A DNA stretch of 64,000 nucleotides. It comes from Stenotrophomonas aracearum. Its GTDB lineage: Bacteria; Pseudomonadota; Gammaproteobacteria; Xanthomonadales; Xanthomonadaceae. The notes beneath the pieces were generated by a model. That model did not search any database, was not told where the DNA came from, and was given only the letters and a program-made list of their open reading frames with translations. This document shows positions 29,555 through 39,378 of this stretch, one piece after another (within the stretch, counting starts at the first letter, position 1; each line of letters starts with the position of its first letter). Position numbers and translations under genes: made by a program. Where the stretch lies: positions 3,049,001 to 3,113,000 of the forward strand of contig NZ_CP115543.1 in the NCBI RefSeq assembly GCF_031834615.1. Reading direction: 5' to 3'.

Positions 29555-30094
29555 ATGAAGCTCGCACGTACGCTCGCTTTCGCAGCCCTGCTCTCGCCGC
29601 TGTCGGTACTGGCCCAATCGGCGCCGGGGAATGCACCGGGCACTGCCCTGCCAGGGGCTTCTGCCTCCCAAACAAGCGACGGCTTCTCCGCCTCGCTGGT
29701 GATCACCGCCGATCCGGACTGGCAGCAGAAGTGGGAGAGCCCGCCCGAGGTGGCGCCGCGCTTCGACCTGGCCACCGAGGTCAAGGAAGGCGGTTCGCTC
29801 TACATCCTCTCGTTCCTGTCCAATCCGAAGCTGGACGCGCAGGGCATGACCCAGGTGCGCTGCGACCTGCGCATCAGCAAGCCCGACGGGAGCCTGAGCG
29901 GCGACGAGCGTGACCTGCCCTGCTTCGTCACCCCGCTGGAGACCGATCCCAAGCTGGTCTACCTGTCCACGGTGGGCGTGAAGTTCACGGCCGAAGCCGG
30001 CGACCCGAAAGGCACCTGGACGGTGACGATCAACGTGCGCGACACGCTGCGCAACGTGACTATTCCGCTGCAGTCTTCGTTCGAGATGCGCTGA
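29555..30094 (+). CDS. Periplasmic hypothetical protein
   Basis: A 179-residue protein I do not recognise. Residues 1-20 form a Sec signal peptide ending 'PLSVLAQS'. The mature part has a Gly/Ala/Pro linker and then a beta-rich domain ('DGFSASLVITADPDWQQKW', 'GTWTVTINVRDTLRNVTIPL') with two cysteines, suggesting an immunoglobulin-like periplasmic fold. GGGGGAAAA precedes ATG 29555. Its last 35 bases overlap the 3' end of the convergent membrane-protein gene. The two could be functionally linked, but nothing in the sequence proves it. Confidence 0.75.
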   Translation: MKLARTLAFAALLSPLSVLAQSAPGNAPGTALPGASASQTSDGFSASLVITADPDWQQKWESPPEVAPRFDLATEVKEGGSLYILSFLSNPKLDAQGMTQVRCDLRISKPDGSLSGDERDLPCFVTPLETDPKLVYLSTVGVKFTAEAGDPKGTWTVTINVRDTLRNVTIPLQSSFEMR

Positions 30095-30878
30095 CCAGGG
30101 GCACGGCAACCGCCTTCGGTGGCAGTACTACCGACTGCAGGCGTTTGATCGCCGAGATCGGCAGCGCTTCGGCGCGCCTCTGCTCCGGCCACCACAGAAA
30201 CACGAAGGCGCTGCTGCTGCCCAGCAGGCGCGCCTGCTCCTTGAGGGGTGCTGCATCACCGTTGAGGTGTACGGTTACCGAGGCACCCGCGCCGTTGTCG
30301 CGGATGTCTTCGGCCTTCTTCATCGAATACTGGGCCGCGCCGATGGCCATGAAGAACACCACGGCGATGGTCAGGCCGGTCAACGGCCGCATGCCCGAGG
30401 TGTCCCAACTGGTCAGCGGCGACTTTGAGAACAGTATCCGCCACCCCCAGTGCCGCGCGCGCAGCGCTTCCACCCTGGCCGGATTGCGTCGCCGCAGTGT
30501 ATCCGGCCAGCCCAGTACCACCGCCAGGAAGATGCCGCCCGCCAGGATCCCCGCATACATGGGGTCGCGCAGGCCGGCGACCAGGAAGTCGCTGATCTGC
30601 AGGTAGTCCAGGATCGACAGATTGAAGCGCAGGTAGAAGAAGTAACTCGACCACAGGCCGAGCAGCGACAGCAGCACGTACCCCGCGCTGACGATCAGTG
30701 CCGGCTCCTGCTTCAGCAACCGCCACAACTCCATCACCACCGAATCTTCGCTGCCCTTGACCACCGGCATGACCGACCAGTCGGTAGGCGTGACCTCGCC
30801 GGCGACGGCAACCGTGCCGTCCAGCTGCCCGGTCGCGGGTACGTCACCGATGATGCTGTCCCTGTCCTTGTTGTCCAT
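30060..30878 (-). CDS. Inner-membrane hypothetical protein
   Basis: A 272-residue protein I do not recognise. It has an acidic N-terminal cytoplasmic stretch and three likely membrane helices (about 59-82, 103-123 and 166-184). A soluble C-terminal domain of about 85 residues ('ASVTVHLNGDAAPLKEQARL', then 'AFVFLWWPEQRRAEALPISA') follows. Its 3' end overlaps the convergent upstream gene by 35 bp, an unusual tail-to-tail overlap. No enzymatic motif is seen. Confidence 0.7.
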   Translation of the reverse strand: MDNKDRDSIIGDVPATGQLDGTVAVAGEVTPTDWSVMPVVKGSEDSVVMELWRLLKQEPALIVSAGYVLLSLLGLWSSYFFYLRFNLSILDYLQISDFLVAGLRDPMYAGILAGGIFLAVVLGWPDTLRRRNPARVEALRARHWGWRILFSKSPLTSWDTSGMRPLTGLTIAVVFFMAIGAAQYSMKKAEDIRDNGAGASVTVHLNGDAAPLKEQARLLGSSSAFVFLWWPEQRRAEALPISAIKRLQSVVLPPKAVAVPLVSASRTKTAAE

Positions 30879-30942
30879 GTCGCCCCCTGTGATGGGACGA
30901 GCATCGCCGAAATCCGGCCGGGTGGATAGTCAGGGCGGTCGG

Positions 30943-31167
30943 TCAGGGGTTTGAACGCATTCCGGTAATGGCCTTGGCGATGCGGCCGATCACATAGACC
31001 ACCACGCCACCGGGAATCAGCACCATGGCGATGTTGGCCAGCCAGGGAAACTGGCCCATGCGCGGGCCCAGCAGCAGCCCCAGCGCGAAGATCAGCGCCC
31101 CCAACAGCATCATGCCCAGCCCCAACTTCAGATAGATGTTGGTGAGCCCGAAATTCCTGCCAGCCAT
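30943..31167 (-). CDS. Small two-helix membrane protein
   Basis: A 74-residue protein with two hydrophobic helices (about 13-34 and 44-64) joined by a short loop 'GPRMGQFPWLAN' and a basic C-terminus. The function is unknown. The start at 31167 is supported by a near-perfect AGGAGG seven bases upstream; a longer version would lack it. It sits between hipA and the three-helix membrane protein gene, all on the minus strand. Confidence 0.7.
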   Translation of the reverse strand: MAGRNFGLTNIYLKLGLGMMLLGALIFALGLLLGPRMGQFPWLANIAMVLIPGGVVVYVIGRIAKAITGMRSNP

Positions 31168-31256
31168 ATGGCCTCCTTGCCTGTGTTGTTCTGCCGCGAT
31201 TTTGCGGCGCGTATGGATGGAACCATGATGGGCGATTGAGCTCAACCCTGCAGATA

Positions 31257-32513
31257 CTACTGCAGCTGCGCGAGCATCTCTTTTATCGGGCCATAGATGA
31301 TCCCCCGGAGCAACCGAGCTTCCCCGGGATCAACACCGTGAGCGGCGCCGGCTTCATACTCATCGTAGAGTCTGCCGACATGCGCTTGAACGCGTTCGAG
31401 AAGGAAATCCAGTTCACGTTCGGCTGCGCGGGCGTTGATTCCGATGGTGGAACCAAACGCGATGACACTGGCTCGGGTCTGCCTGTTGTAAGGCAGGCCT
31501 CCCGGCGGGGTAACCGGCACATCAGCGCCCCACGCATTGCGCGCCGCGTAGATGCTGGTACAGATCAAGTCGTAGTGCGGCGCCAGTACCCAGCCGTCTG
31601 AAGTGGCGAAGAAGCTGAGGTTCTTCAGGTGGGCATCGGAATTGCCGGTGATCAGGTTGAACAGCCACCAGCGGTACAGTTTGGCTCGCGTATCGGCCCG
31701 TGATACACACAAATCGATCAGGGCATTGAATGCTTCCGAGGTCGCTTCACTGTATTTGTAGAGCGCGTCCAACGATAGCATCTGGCACCCATCGAGCACC
31801 TGCAACCTGCCTGGTGGCGTCCGGAAAGTACGGTCAAAGCGACGTACGAGGTACACCGGCTCTGGAACTCGCTTGATTGATGCTTCCGCAGTATCCATTC
31901 CCACGGCCGACGCCAATCGCATCACGAACCACTCGTTGATGGTGGTCTGCCAGTAGTGCTCGAGTTGCGGATGGTCGGGCTTCAGGATGTGGGTGGAAGG
32001 TTCGGATCCCACAGGCTCATACAGCCCGTCCTCAAGGAGGGTCACGGCGAGCTTGTGCTGCGCGCCAGCCAAGGACATCCGTTTGGGCGCATCGTGGCTC
32101 AGCGGTACTTGGGGAAGGCGGCGAATGCGCAGCGACAGCGTCTCATCTGACAAGGGCTCAAGCCCGGCCGGTGCGATGCCTTCGCCGTCTGGCAGCAGCG
32201 TGAGCGCACCTGCCGATTCACGGCCGTAGTATTGGAGCAGACCGAAATTATCGGCGGCATCTACGCGCGCGTCGCGAGCCAGCAGGACCTTTGCGCCCTC
32301 CTCCGGCAAGAGGTTGCTGAAGAACCACTGGATGGGGCGCAGCGAAGCGCCGTCGATGATCGATCCTTGTGCTCGCGGGATTGAAGGCGATAAATCGCCC
32401 CCCTGCCAAGCGGGGTCGTAGTCGAATCGCCACAGGTTTCCCTGTTCGGAAAGTCGACCAACAAGCTCGGTGTCCAGCCAGACACACAACAGGCGTGGGC
32501 CGGGAATGTTCAT
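31257..32513 (-). CDS. hipA: HipA toxin, Ser/Thr protein kinase
   Basis: A 418-residue kinase toxin; in E. coli HipA phosphorylates glutamyl-tRNA synthetase and causes growth arrest and persistence. The N-terminal Couple_hipA region is followed by the flexible loop 'KRMSLAGAQHKLAV' holding the autophosphorylated serine. The catalytic segment 'NLITGNSDAHLKNLSFF' (Asp of the HRD-like loop) and the metal Asp in 'APHYDLICTSIY' are intact, so the toxin should be active. The ATG overlaps the hipB stop in an ATGA arrangement. Confidence 0.94.
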   Translation of the reverse strand: MNIPGPRLLCVWLDTELVGRLSEQGNLWRFDYDPAWQGGDLSPSIPRAQGSIIDGASLRPIQWFFSNLLPEEGAKVLLARDARVDAADNFGLLQYYGRESAGALTLLPDGEGIAPAGLEPLSDETLSLRIRRLPQVPLSHDAPKRMSLAGAQHKLAVTLLEDGLYEPVGSEPSTHILKPDHPQLEHYWQTTINEWFVMRLASAVGMDTAEASIKRVPEPVYLVRRFDRTFRTPPGRLQVLDGCQMLSLDALYKYSEATSEAFNALIDLCVSRADTRAKLYRWWLFNLITGNSDAHLKNLSFFATSDGWVLAPHYDLICTSIYAARNAWGADVPVTPPGGLPYNRQTRASVIAFGSTIGINARAAERELDFLLERVQAHVGRLYDEYEAGAAHGVDPGEARLLRGIIYGPIKEMLAQLQ

Positions 32514-32767
32514 TTGTCCGATCGCCTGGATTTGGGCTCCATGAACGCGTCGGGCACCTGCAGAGTCATTTTGATGCCCAGTTCGTCCAGCGCACGCAGG
32601 ACTCTTCCCAGCTGCACCGAAGGCTTTCCACGTTCGGCATCGCGCATGAAGACGTGGCTGGAGTCGATATAGGCAGCCAGGTCGTCCTGACGGATGCCTT
32701 GGTTGCGGCGGACGCGGCGAATGATCTCGCCAATGTCCTCGGGGGTCTTCACGTTGATGTCGATCAC
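32510..32767 (-). CDS. hipB: HipB antitoxin, XRE-family repressor
   Basis: A protein of about 85 residues with a Cro/XRE helix-turn-helix ('EIIRRVRRNQGIRQDDLAAY', then 'HVFMRDAERGKPSVQLGRVL'). It pairs with HipA to neutralise it and represses the operon. The start is uncertain. GTG 32767 gives the usual family length; ATG 32833 would add 22 residues encoded with codons rare in this genome (AGA, TTA), which look like leader. Repeated sequences just upstream are likely its operators. Confidence 0.82.
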   Translation of the reverse strand: MIDINVKTPEDIGEIIRRVRRNQGIRQDDLAAYIDSSHVFMRDAERGKPSVQLGRVLRALDELGIKMTLQVPDAFMEPKSRRSDK

Positions 32768-32792
32768 GGCCGTCGCCACCGAATCTAAGCAG

Positions 32793-32903
32793 TTGTTTCT
32801 ATCATGCAGTGCAAAGAGGGCGTCTGCAACCATTTCTAAACAACAGCTTCGAATTGCTATCCGGCCGGGGGCGAAACACTTAAAACTAAACAACAGCTTC
32901 GAA
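32793..32903 (-). promoter_or_regulatory. hipBA promoter/operator region with 18-bp direct repeats
   Basis: An identical 18-mer CTAAACAACAGCTTCGAA occurs at 32836-32853 and 32886-32903, spaced 50 bp. A related inverted piece, GCAGTTGTTTC, lies near 32790-32800. A weak minus-strand promoter (TTGCAG, 17 bases, CATGAT) lies between the first repeat and GTG 32767. The arrangement is that of an autoregulated toxin-antitoxin operator. Confidence 0.6.
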
Positions 32904-32912
32904 ATGGTGCGG

Positions 32913-32952
32913 GATGCCCATATTGGGTAGGTCTCTACCCAAACTGGGCATC
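32913..32952. repeat. 40-bp interrupted palindrome upstream of hipBA
   Basis: GATGCCCA-TA-TTGGGTAG (32913-32930) pairs with CTACCCAA-AC-TGGGCATC (32935-32952) around GTCT: 16 of 18 arm bases pair, the exception being the central TA/AC. It may be an operator, a transcript hairpin or the scar of an integration site. Confidence 0.65.
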
Positions 32953-32970
32953 TTCACCTTCAGCGCTTCG

Positions 32971-33002
32971 AAAAAGCAGAAGCCCCGCTTTCGCGGGGCT
33001 TC
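32971..33002 (-). terminator. Terminator of purA
   Basis: On the minus strand GAAGCCCCGC pairs with GCGGGGCTTC (forward 32979-32988 and 32993-33002), followed by TGCTTTTT. Confidence 0.85.
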
Positions 33003-33005
33003 CTT

Positions 33006-33051
33006 GCCGGGCAGAGCCCGGCACTACCAGCCAGGCAGGGCCTGGCTCTAC
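33006..33051 (-). repeat. Tandem pair of SMAG/REP-like palindromes
   Basis: Two GTAG-headed hairpins lie side by side in the same (minus) orientation: 33006-33027 (stem GCCGGGC / GCCCGGC) and 33028-33051 (stem AGCCAGGC / GCCTGGCT). They lie between the purA stop and its terminator. Confidence 0.75.
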
Positions 33052-33057
33052 CTCATA

Positions 33058-34557
<1,500 letters not shown>

Positions 34558-34568
34558 TCAACCGGCGG

Positions 34569-35432
34569 TCAGCGGTCGTTCTTCATGTACTGCAGGAACG
34601 GGTCGTTCTTGTCCAGCACGATCACCCCGTTGCCGTCGGTCATGGAGTTCCGGTAGGCCTCCAGACTGCGGTAGAACGAGAAGAACGCCGGGTCGGCCGA
34701 GCCGGCCTTGCCGTAGATGCGGGCCGCCTCGGCGTCGCCGGCACCGCGCAGGCGCTGGGCGTCGCGTTCGGCTTCGGCCACGATCACCGTGCTTTCGCGG
34801 TCGGCCTGGGCGCGGATGGTGAGCGACTGCTCTTCACCCTCTGCCCGCAGCTTGGCCGCTTCCTGCTTGCGCTGGGCGCGCATGCGCTCGTACACGTCGC
34901 TGATCACCTGGCTGTCGGTCGGCAGGTCGATCTGCTTGATGCGCAGGTCGATGATCTGCATGCCCAGGCCCTTCACCGCCTCGTTGATGCCGGTCAGCTG
35001 GCCGGCGATCAGTTCGCTGCGGTCGCCGGACACCAGCTGCTGCAACGAGCGCGAGTTGATCTGGTTGCGCAGCGAGTCGGTGATGATGGGCGCCAGGCGC
35101 GCGTCGGCCACGCTGGCGTCGCCGCCGGTGGCGCGGTAGTAGGCGCGCACGTCGGAGATGTAGCCAATGGCGAAGAAGTCGACGCTGACGTCCTTCTGCT
35201 CGGCGGTGAAGTAACGCGCCGGCGCGGTGGCCAGCACCTTCAGGCGACGGTCGAAGACGCGCACCGATTCCACCACGGGCACCTTGAAGTGCAGGCCCGG
35301 CTTGATGTCCGAACGGACCACCTTGCCCAGGTTCAGCACCATCGCGGTCTGGTCCTCACGGACCACGTACACCGAGCCCAGCAGGCCCAGCACGACGGCT
35401 ACGGCCAAGCCGATCCACAGGGAACTCTTCAT
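34569..35432 (-). CDS. hflC: FtsH protease modulator HflC
   Basis: A 287-residue SPFH/prohibitin-domain membrane protein. It forms with HflK the large periplasm-exposed cage around the FtsH protease. One N-terminal membrane helix (residues 4-22, 'LWIGLAVAVVLGLLGSVYVV') is followed by the band-7 domain and a long helical, Glu/Ala/Arg-rich segment. The length is usual. Its ATG overlaps the hflK stop by four bases (ATGA). Confidence 0.94.
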   Translation of the reverse strand: MKSSLWIGLAVAVVLGLLGSVYVVREDQTAMVLNLGKVVRSDIKPGLHFKVPVVESVRVFDRRLKVLATAPARYFTAEQKDVSVDFFAIGYISDVRAYYRATGGDASVADARLAPIITDSLRNQINSRSLQQLVSGDRSELIAGQLTGINEAVKGLGMQIIDLRIKQIDLPTDSQVISDVYERMRAQRKQEAAKLRAEGEEQSLTIRAQADRESTVIVAEAERDAQRLRGAGDAEAARIYGKAGSADPAFFSFYRSLEAYRNSMTDGNGVIVLDKNDPFLQYMKNDR

Positions 35433-36562
35433 CGGATGGCTCCTTCACGACCGGTCGGTCGCGTGGTCGGGCGCTCGGTGTTGCGCACGCCGTCCACCGG
35501 CGTACTGGCCGGCAGCGACGGCATCATTACTTCCGGAGTCACCAGCGGGGTGCTGCTGCCGGTGGCAGCAGCGCCTGCGCGGTTGTCGGGCATGGGCACG
35601 TAGATCAGCTGGCGGCCATCGCCGCCGATCACCTTGCGGTTCTCCTTGAGCACGCTTTCCACGGTTTCCAGCCACAGGCGCTTGCGGGTCACTTCCGGCG
35701 CGCCCTGGTACTGCTCCTGGAGGAGGCTGAAGCGTTCGGCGTCACCTTCGGCGCGGGCCACGGCGGCCTGCTTGTAACCTTCGGCGGTGGTACGTGCGCG
35801 CGAGGCCTGGCCACGCGCTTCCGGCACGACCTTGGCGGCATAGGCCTGGGCTTCGTTGATCAGGCGTTCCTTGACCTGCTGGGCACCGTTGACCTCGTCG
35901 AAGGCCGGCTTGACCTCCTCCGGCGGGCGGGCGTCGGGCAGGGTCAGGCCGGTCACGACCAGGCCGGTGCGGTAGGCCTTGAGTGCGGCCTGCAGGCGTT
36001 CCTGCGCGACCACCGCGAGCGGGCCGCGGTTGTTGAGCACGGCGTTGAGATCGGCACGGCCGACCTGCTCACGCACGGCGCTCTGCGCGGACTGCTCCAG
36101 CACCTGGTTGGCGTCGACCGAACCGAACAGGTACAGGCGCGGGTCGTCGATGCGGTACTGCACGTTGAGCGACACGCGCACGATGTTCTCGTCGCGGGTC
36201 AGCACCGGCACGTCGCTGCTGAAGGTCTTGATCTGGGTCGCGTTGACCTTGGTCACCGACTCGATCGGCCACGGCAGCTTGAAGTTCGGGCCCGGCTGCA
36301 GGATGCGCGAGAACTGGCCGAAGCGCAGCACCACGCCGCGTTGCTGTTCGCCGATCAGCTGGAAGCTGGAGAACAGCAGCAGCAGGACCACTGCCACCAC
36401 CACCCAGCGCAGGATGCCGCCATCGAACAGGTCCTTGAGCGGCCCGGGGAAACCGCCCCAGCCACTTCCACCGCCGCTGCCACCGCGGGGACCGAACGGT
36501 CCTCGTCGATTCTCGTCGGGGCCTTGTCCGCCCTTGTTGCCGCCGGGTGTATTCCAGGCCAT
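35429..36562 (-). CDS. hflK: FtsH protease modulator HflK
   Basis: A 377-residue SPFH-domain partner of HflC. The cytoplasmic N-terminus is Gly/Pro-rich and low in complexity ('GPFGPRGGSGGGSGWGGF'), then comes one membrane helix (about 50-67), the band-7 domain starting 'QRGVVLRFGQFSRILQPG', and a Thr/Pro-rich tail. ATG 36562 has GGAG five bases upstream and yields the typical 'MAWNTPG' start. It is divergent from an oxidoreductase gene. hflX/hfq are not adjacent here. Confidence 0.94.
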   Translation of the reverse strand: MAWNTPGGNKGGQGPDENRRGPFGPRGGSGGGSGWGGFPGPLKDLFDGGILRWVVVAVVLLLLFSSFQLIGEQQRGVVLRFGQFSRILQPGPNFKLPWPIESVTKVNATQIKTFSSDVPVLTRDENIVRVSLNVQYRIDDPRLYLFGSVDANQVLEQSAQSAVREQVGRADLNAVLNNRGPLAVVAQERLQAALKAYRTGLVVTGLTLPDARPPEEVKPAFDEVNGAQQVKERLINEAQAYAAKVVPEARGQASRARTTAEGYKQAAVARAEGDAERFSLLQEQYQGAPEVTRKRLWLETVESVLKENRKVIGGDGRQLIYVPMPDNRAGAAATGSSTPLVTPEVMMPSLPASTPVDGVRNTERPTTRPTGREGAIR

Positions 36563-36749
36563 GCACGCTCCATCAGTAATAAGGTTGCCTGCGGGCCAGT
36601 CCCGCACCGTCAACCGTGAATCCCGCTCGATTCTACTAGATGGGGCTGGCCGACAGGATTGGAAGGGCGAATGCGTCGCAGGCCGCGATTCATCACCCCG
36701 CCCGCCCCTGCCGGGTAAGGTGGAGCCCCCCACTTCCCGAGGCCCAACC

Positions 36750-37745
36750 ATGGCACTCCCCGACCGCTTCACCGCCTTCCGCATCCACCAGGACGAGGCC
36801 GGCCACCGCAGCGGGCTGGAGTCCGTCGCCCTGGACCAGCTGGCGCCGGGCCAGGTGGTGGTGCGGGCCGAGTGGTCGTCGGTGAACTACAAGGACGCAC
36901 TGGCCGGCACCGGCAAGGGGCGGATCCTGCGCCGTTTCCCGCTGGTCGGCGGGATCGACGTGGCCGGCACCGTAGTCGCATCCACCGACCCGGCCTGGCG
37001 CGAGGGCGACGCGGTGCTGGCCACCGGTTGCGGGCTGAGCGAGACCCGCGACGGTGGCTACAGCCAGTACGTGCGGTTGGAGTCCAGCGCGGTGATCGCC
37101 CGCCCGGCCGGGCTGGGCGCGCGCGAAGCCATGGTGATCGGGACCGCCGGCTTTACTGCCGCGCTGGCCCTGCTGCGCATGCTCGACAACCGGCTCACGC
37201 CAGGGCACGGGCCGCTGGCGGTCACCGGGGCCACCGGCGGGGTCGGCTCGCTGGCGGTGGACATCTACAGCCGCGCCGGGTTCGAGGTGCATGCGATCAG
37301 CGGCAAGCCCGACCAGGCCGGGTACCTGCTCCGCCTGGGCGCGCGCGAGGTGCTGCCGCGCGAGGCCCTGGCCACCACCCGGCCGATGGAGTCGGCCCGC
37401 TTCGGCGGTGGCCTGGACAATGCCGGTGGCCCGATGCTGGCCAGCCTGCTGGCGCAGACCGTGCCTTACGGCAGCGTGGTCAGCGCCGGACTGGCCGCCA
37501 GCCCGGCGCTGGACATGACGGTGATGCCCTTCATCATCCGTGGCGTCTCGCTGCTCGGGGTGTCGTCGTCTTCGGCCCCACGTGCGCTGCGCGAGCAGGT
37601 CTGGGAGCGGCTGGGCAGCGACTGGGCGCCGCAGCACCTGGACACGATCTGTACCCGTGAAGTGGGTCTGGACGGGTTGCCAAGCGTATTCGAGGCGATG
37701 CTGGCCGGCGGCTCGCACGGACGCACGGTGGTGCGGATCGACTGA
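36750..37745 (+). CDS. YhdH/AcuI-type zinc-free quinone oxidoreductase (acrylyl-CoA reductase family)
   Basis: A 331-residue medium-chain dehydrogenase/reductase of the YhdH/YhfP group. The N-terminal GroES-like domain has the Asn-Tyr-Lys-Asp signature ('SVNYKDALAGTGKG'), and the Rossmann domain has 'VTGATGGVGSLAVDIYSRAG', the NADPH-binding motif. Zinc-ligand cysteines are missing, as expected. AcuI homologues reduce acryloyl-CoA to propionyl-CoA; a link to the propionate operon 11-19 kb away is tempting but unproven. The start at 36750 matches the family N-terminus. Confidence 0.88.
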   Translation: MALPDRFTAFRIHQDEAGHRSGLESVALDQLAPGQVVVRAEWSSVNYKDALAGTGKGRILRRFPLVGGIDVAGTVVASTDPAWREGDAVLATGCGLSETRDGGYSQYVRLESSAVIARPAGLGAREAMVIGTAGFTAALALLRMLDNRLTPGHGPLAVTGATGGVGSLAVDIYSRAGFEVHAISGKPDQAGYLLRLGAREVLPREALATTRPMESARFGGGLDNAGGPMLASLLAQTVPYGSVVSAGLAASPALDMTVMPFIIRGVSLLGVSSSSAPRALREQVWERLGSDWAPQHLDTICTREVGLDGLPSVFEAMLAGGSHGRTVVRID

Positions 37746-37834
37746 GCGTTGCAGCGGGGCGACGGACGGCACGGGGGATGCTTCACGCTGACACAGGCGC
37801 AGCACTACACTGCGGGCATCACTTGGGGAAGCAC

Positions 37835-38218
37835 ATGGCACGCATTCTGATCGTTGACGATTCACCGGTGCAGCAGCTGGGCATCAAACGCATCGTTGAA
37901 AAGCTGGGGCATGAAACGATGGTCGCCGAGGACGGTGCCGCCGGCGTCGAGAAAGCCAAGGCCGAGCTGCCCGATCTGGTGCTGATGGATGTGGTGATGC
38001 CGAATCTCAACGGATTCCAGGCCACCCGTACGCTGGCGCGCGAAGCGACCACCAAGCACATCCCGGTGATCCTGGTGACCACCAAGGACCAGGACACCGA
38101 CCGCATGTGGGGCATGCGGCAGGGTGCCAAGGCCTACATCACCAAGCCGTTCTCCGAGGACGAACTGTCCGAAGTGCTGGAGCGCGTTTTCAGCGGACAG
38201 ACGCCGCCGGCAGGTTGA
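37835..38218 (+). CDS. PilH-like single-domain response regulator
   Basis: A 127-residue stand-alone receiver domain. The phospho-acceptor is Asp52 in 'LVLMDVVMPNLNGFQATR', with Asp8/Asp9 ('LIVDDSP') and Lys104 ('YITKPF'). The segment 'VTTKDQDTDRMWGMRQGAKA' is characteristic of PilH, the twitching-motility regulator. It lies outside any pil/chp cluster and has no kinase next to it, so it is either a transplanted PilH or a paralogue that serves another phosphorelay. GGGGAAG precedes the ATG. Confidence 0.85.
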   Translation: MARILIVDDSPVQQLGIKRIVEKLGHETMVAEDGAAGVEKAKAELPDLVLMDVVMPNLNGFQATRTLAREATTKHIPVILVTTKDQDTDRMWGMRQGAKAYITKPFSEDELSEVLERVFSGQTPPAG

Positions 38219-38227
38219 TCGGCGCAG

Positions 38228-38250
38228 GTAGTGCCGGGCCCTGCCCGGCA
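38228..38250 (+). repeat. SMAG/REP-like palindrome
   Basis: GTAG followed by TGCCGGGC / GCCCGGCA hairpin with a short CCT loop, between the convergent PilH-like and cbpA stop codons, where it may also help terminate transcription. Confidence 0.72.
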
Positions 38251-38255
38251 ACCCC

Positions 38256-39155
38256 TTAAATCTTTTCGCCGAACGCCTTGGCCAGGCTGCGGTACGCCTT
38301 CTTCTGTGCGTCGTCGGTCGGCACCGGGGCGATGATCTCCAGTTCCACGATCTGGTCGCCGTCCGGGTTGCCCGGCAGGCCACGGCCGCGCAGGCGCAGC
38401 TTGCGCCCGGCATCCGAACCGGCCGGCACCTTCAGTTCCACCGCCCCGCCCAGGGTCGGCACGCTGATCGAGGTGCCCAGCGCGGCCTGCCACGGGGTGA
38501 CGTCCAGGGTGTACAGGATGTTGCGCCCGTCGACCTCGAACTGCGGGTGCGCGGCGTATTCCACTTCCAACAGCAGGTTGCCGCCGTTGGTGCCCTGCCC
38601 GGTCAGGCGGATCACCTGGCCGGGGCGGATGCCCTTGGGGACGCGCACGTCCAGCTGCTTGCCGTTGACGGTAATGCGCAGGCTGTCACCACCGTAGGCC
38701 GCTTCCAGCGGCACCGAGAGCTTGGCGCGGGTGTCGCGCACCGGCTGCGGGCCCGCCCCGGCGCCACCGAAGCCACTGGCCCGGCCTGCACCACCGCCGC
38801 CGCGCTGGCGCGCGAACAGGCTTTCGAAGAAGTCGCTGAAGCCACCGCCACCGGCGCCACCGCCGAACACTTCCTCGAAGTCGAAGCCCTGCGCGCCGCC
38901 GTAGTTCGGCGGGGCGTGGAATTCTTCGCCCGGGCGATAGCCCTGGGCCTTGAGCTGGTCGTAGGCCGCGCGCTTCTGCGGGTCGCGCAGCGCCTCATAG
39001 GCTTCGTTGACCGCCTTGAACTTCTCTTCCGCGCCGGCCTCCTTGCTGACGTCGGGGTGGTACTTGCGCGCCAGCCGGCGGTAGGCGGTCTTGATTTCAG
39101 CATCGCCTGCGCTGGGTTCCACACCCAGGGTGGCGTAGTAGTCCTTGAATTCCAT
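38256..39155 (-). CDS. cbpA: DnaJ-family co-chaperone CbpA
   Basis: A 299-residue class II J-domain protein. The J-domain (residues 5-70) has the essential HPD motif at 33-35 ('KYHPDVSKE'). A Gly/Phe-rich linker (about 85-135, 'GGGAGGGGFSDFFESLFARQ') and the two C-terminal substrate-binding beta domains follow; the zinc-finger of DnaJ is absent. CbpA stimulates DnaK and binds curved DNA in E. coli. The modulator gene cbpM is not adjacent. ATG 39155 has GAGGTG upstream. Confidence 0.93.
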   Translation of the reverse strand: MEFKDYYATLGVEPSAGDAEIKTAYRRLARKYHPDVSKEAGAEEKFKAVNEAYEALRDPQKRAAYDQLKAQGYRPGEEFHAPPNYGGAQGFDFEEVFGGGAGGGGFSDFFESLFARQRGGGGAGRASGFGGAGAGPQPVRDTRAKLSVPLEAAYGGDSLRITVNGKQLDVRVPKGIRPGQVIRLTGQGTNGGNLLLEVEYAAHPQFEVDGRNILYTLDVTPWQAALGTSISVPTLGGAVELKVPAGSDAGRKLRLRGRGLPGNPDGDQIVELEIIAPVPTDDAQKKAYRSLAKAFGEKI

Positions 39156-39378
39156 CCATACACCTCGAATAAGTTCGGCCGCCCGCGCCGGCGGGGGCCC
39201 TGCGCGCAATTCTAGCGGCTGGCCGCCCAACTGCCGTGATCGGCGAATGATCCAGCGCAATGCAGCGGCCATCTGGCCGGGGTACGGTGCAGGAGATGGG
39301 AATGAACAGGCGCTTTTCAACGTTTTGACATGGCCCTCCCATGGCCCTGACTACCCTGCCCTTGAATCAGGAGACCCC

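Noticed and set aside
32836..32903. 18-bp direct repeats read as phage attachment sites or a CRISPR start
   Set aside because: Only two copies, 50 bp apart, directly in the hipB promoter; no integrase, cas gene or further units.
36750..37745. Alcohol dehydrogenase with catalytic zinc
   Set aside because: The zinc-ligand Cys/His residues are absent; the Asn-Tyr-Lys-Asp signature fits the YhdH/AcuI group instead.
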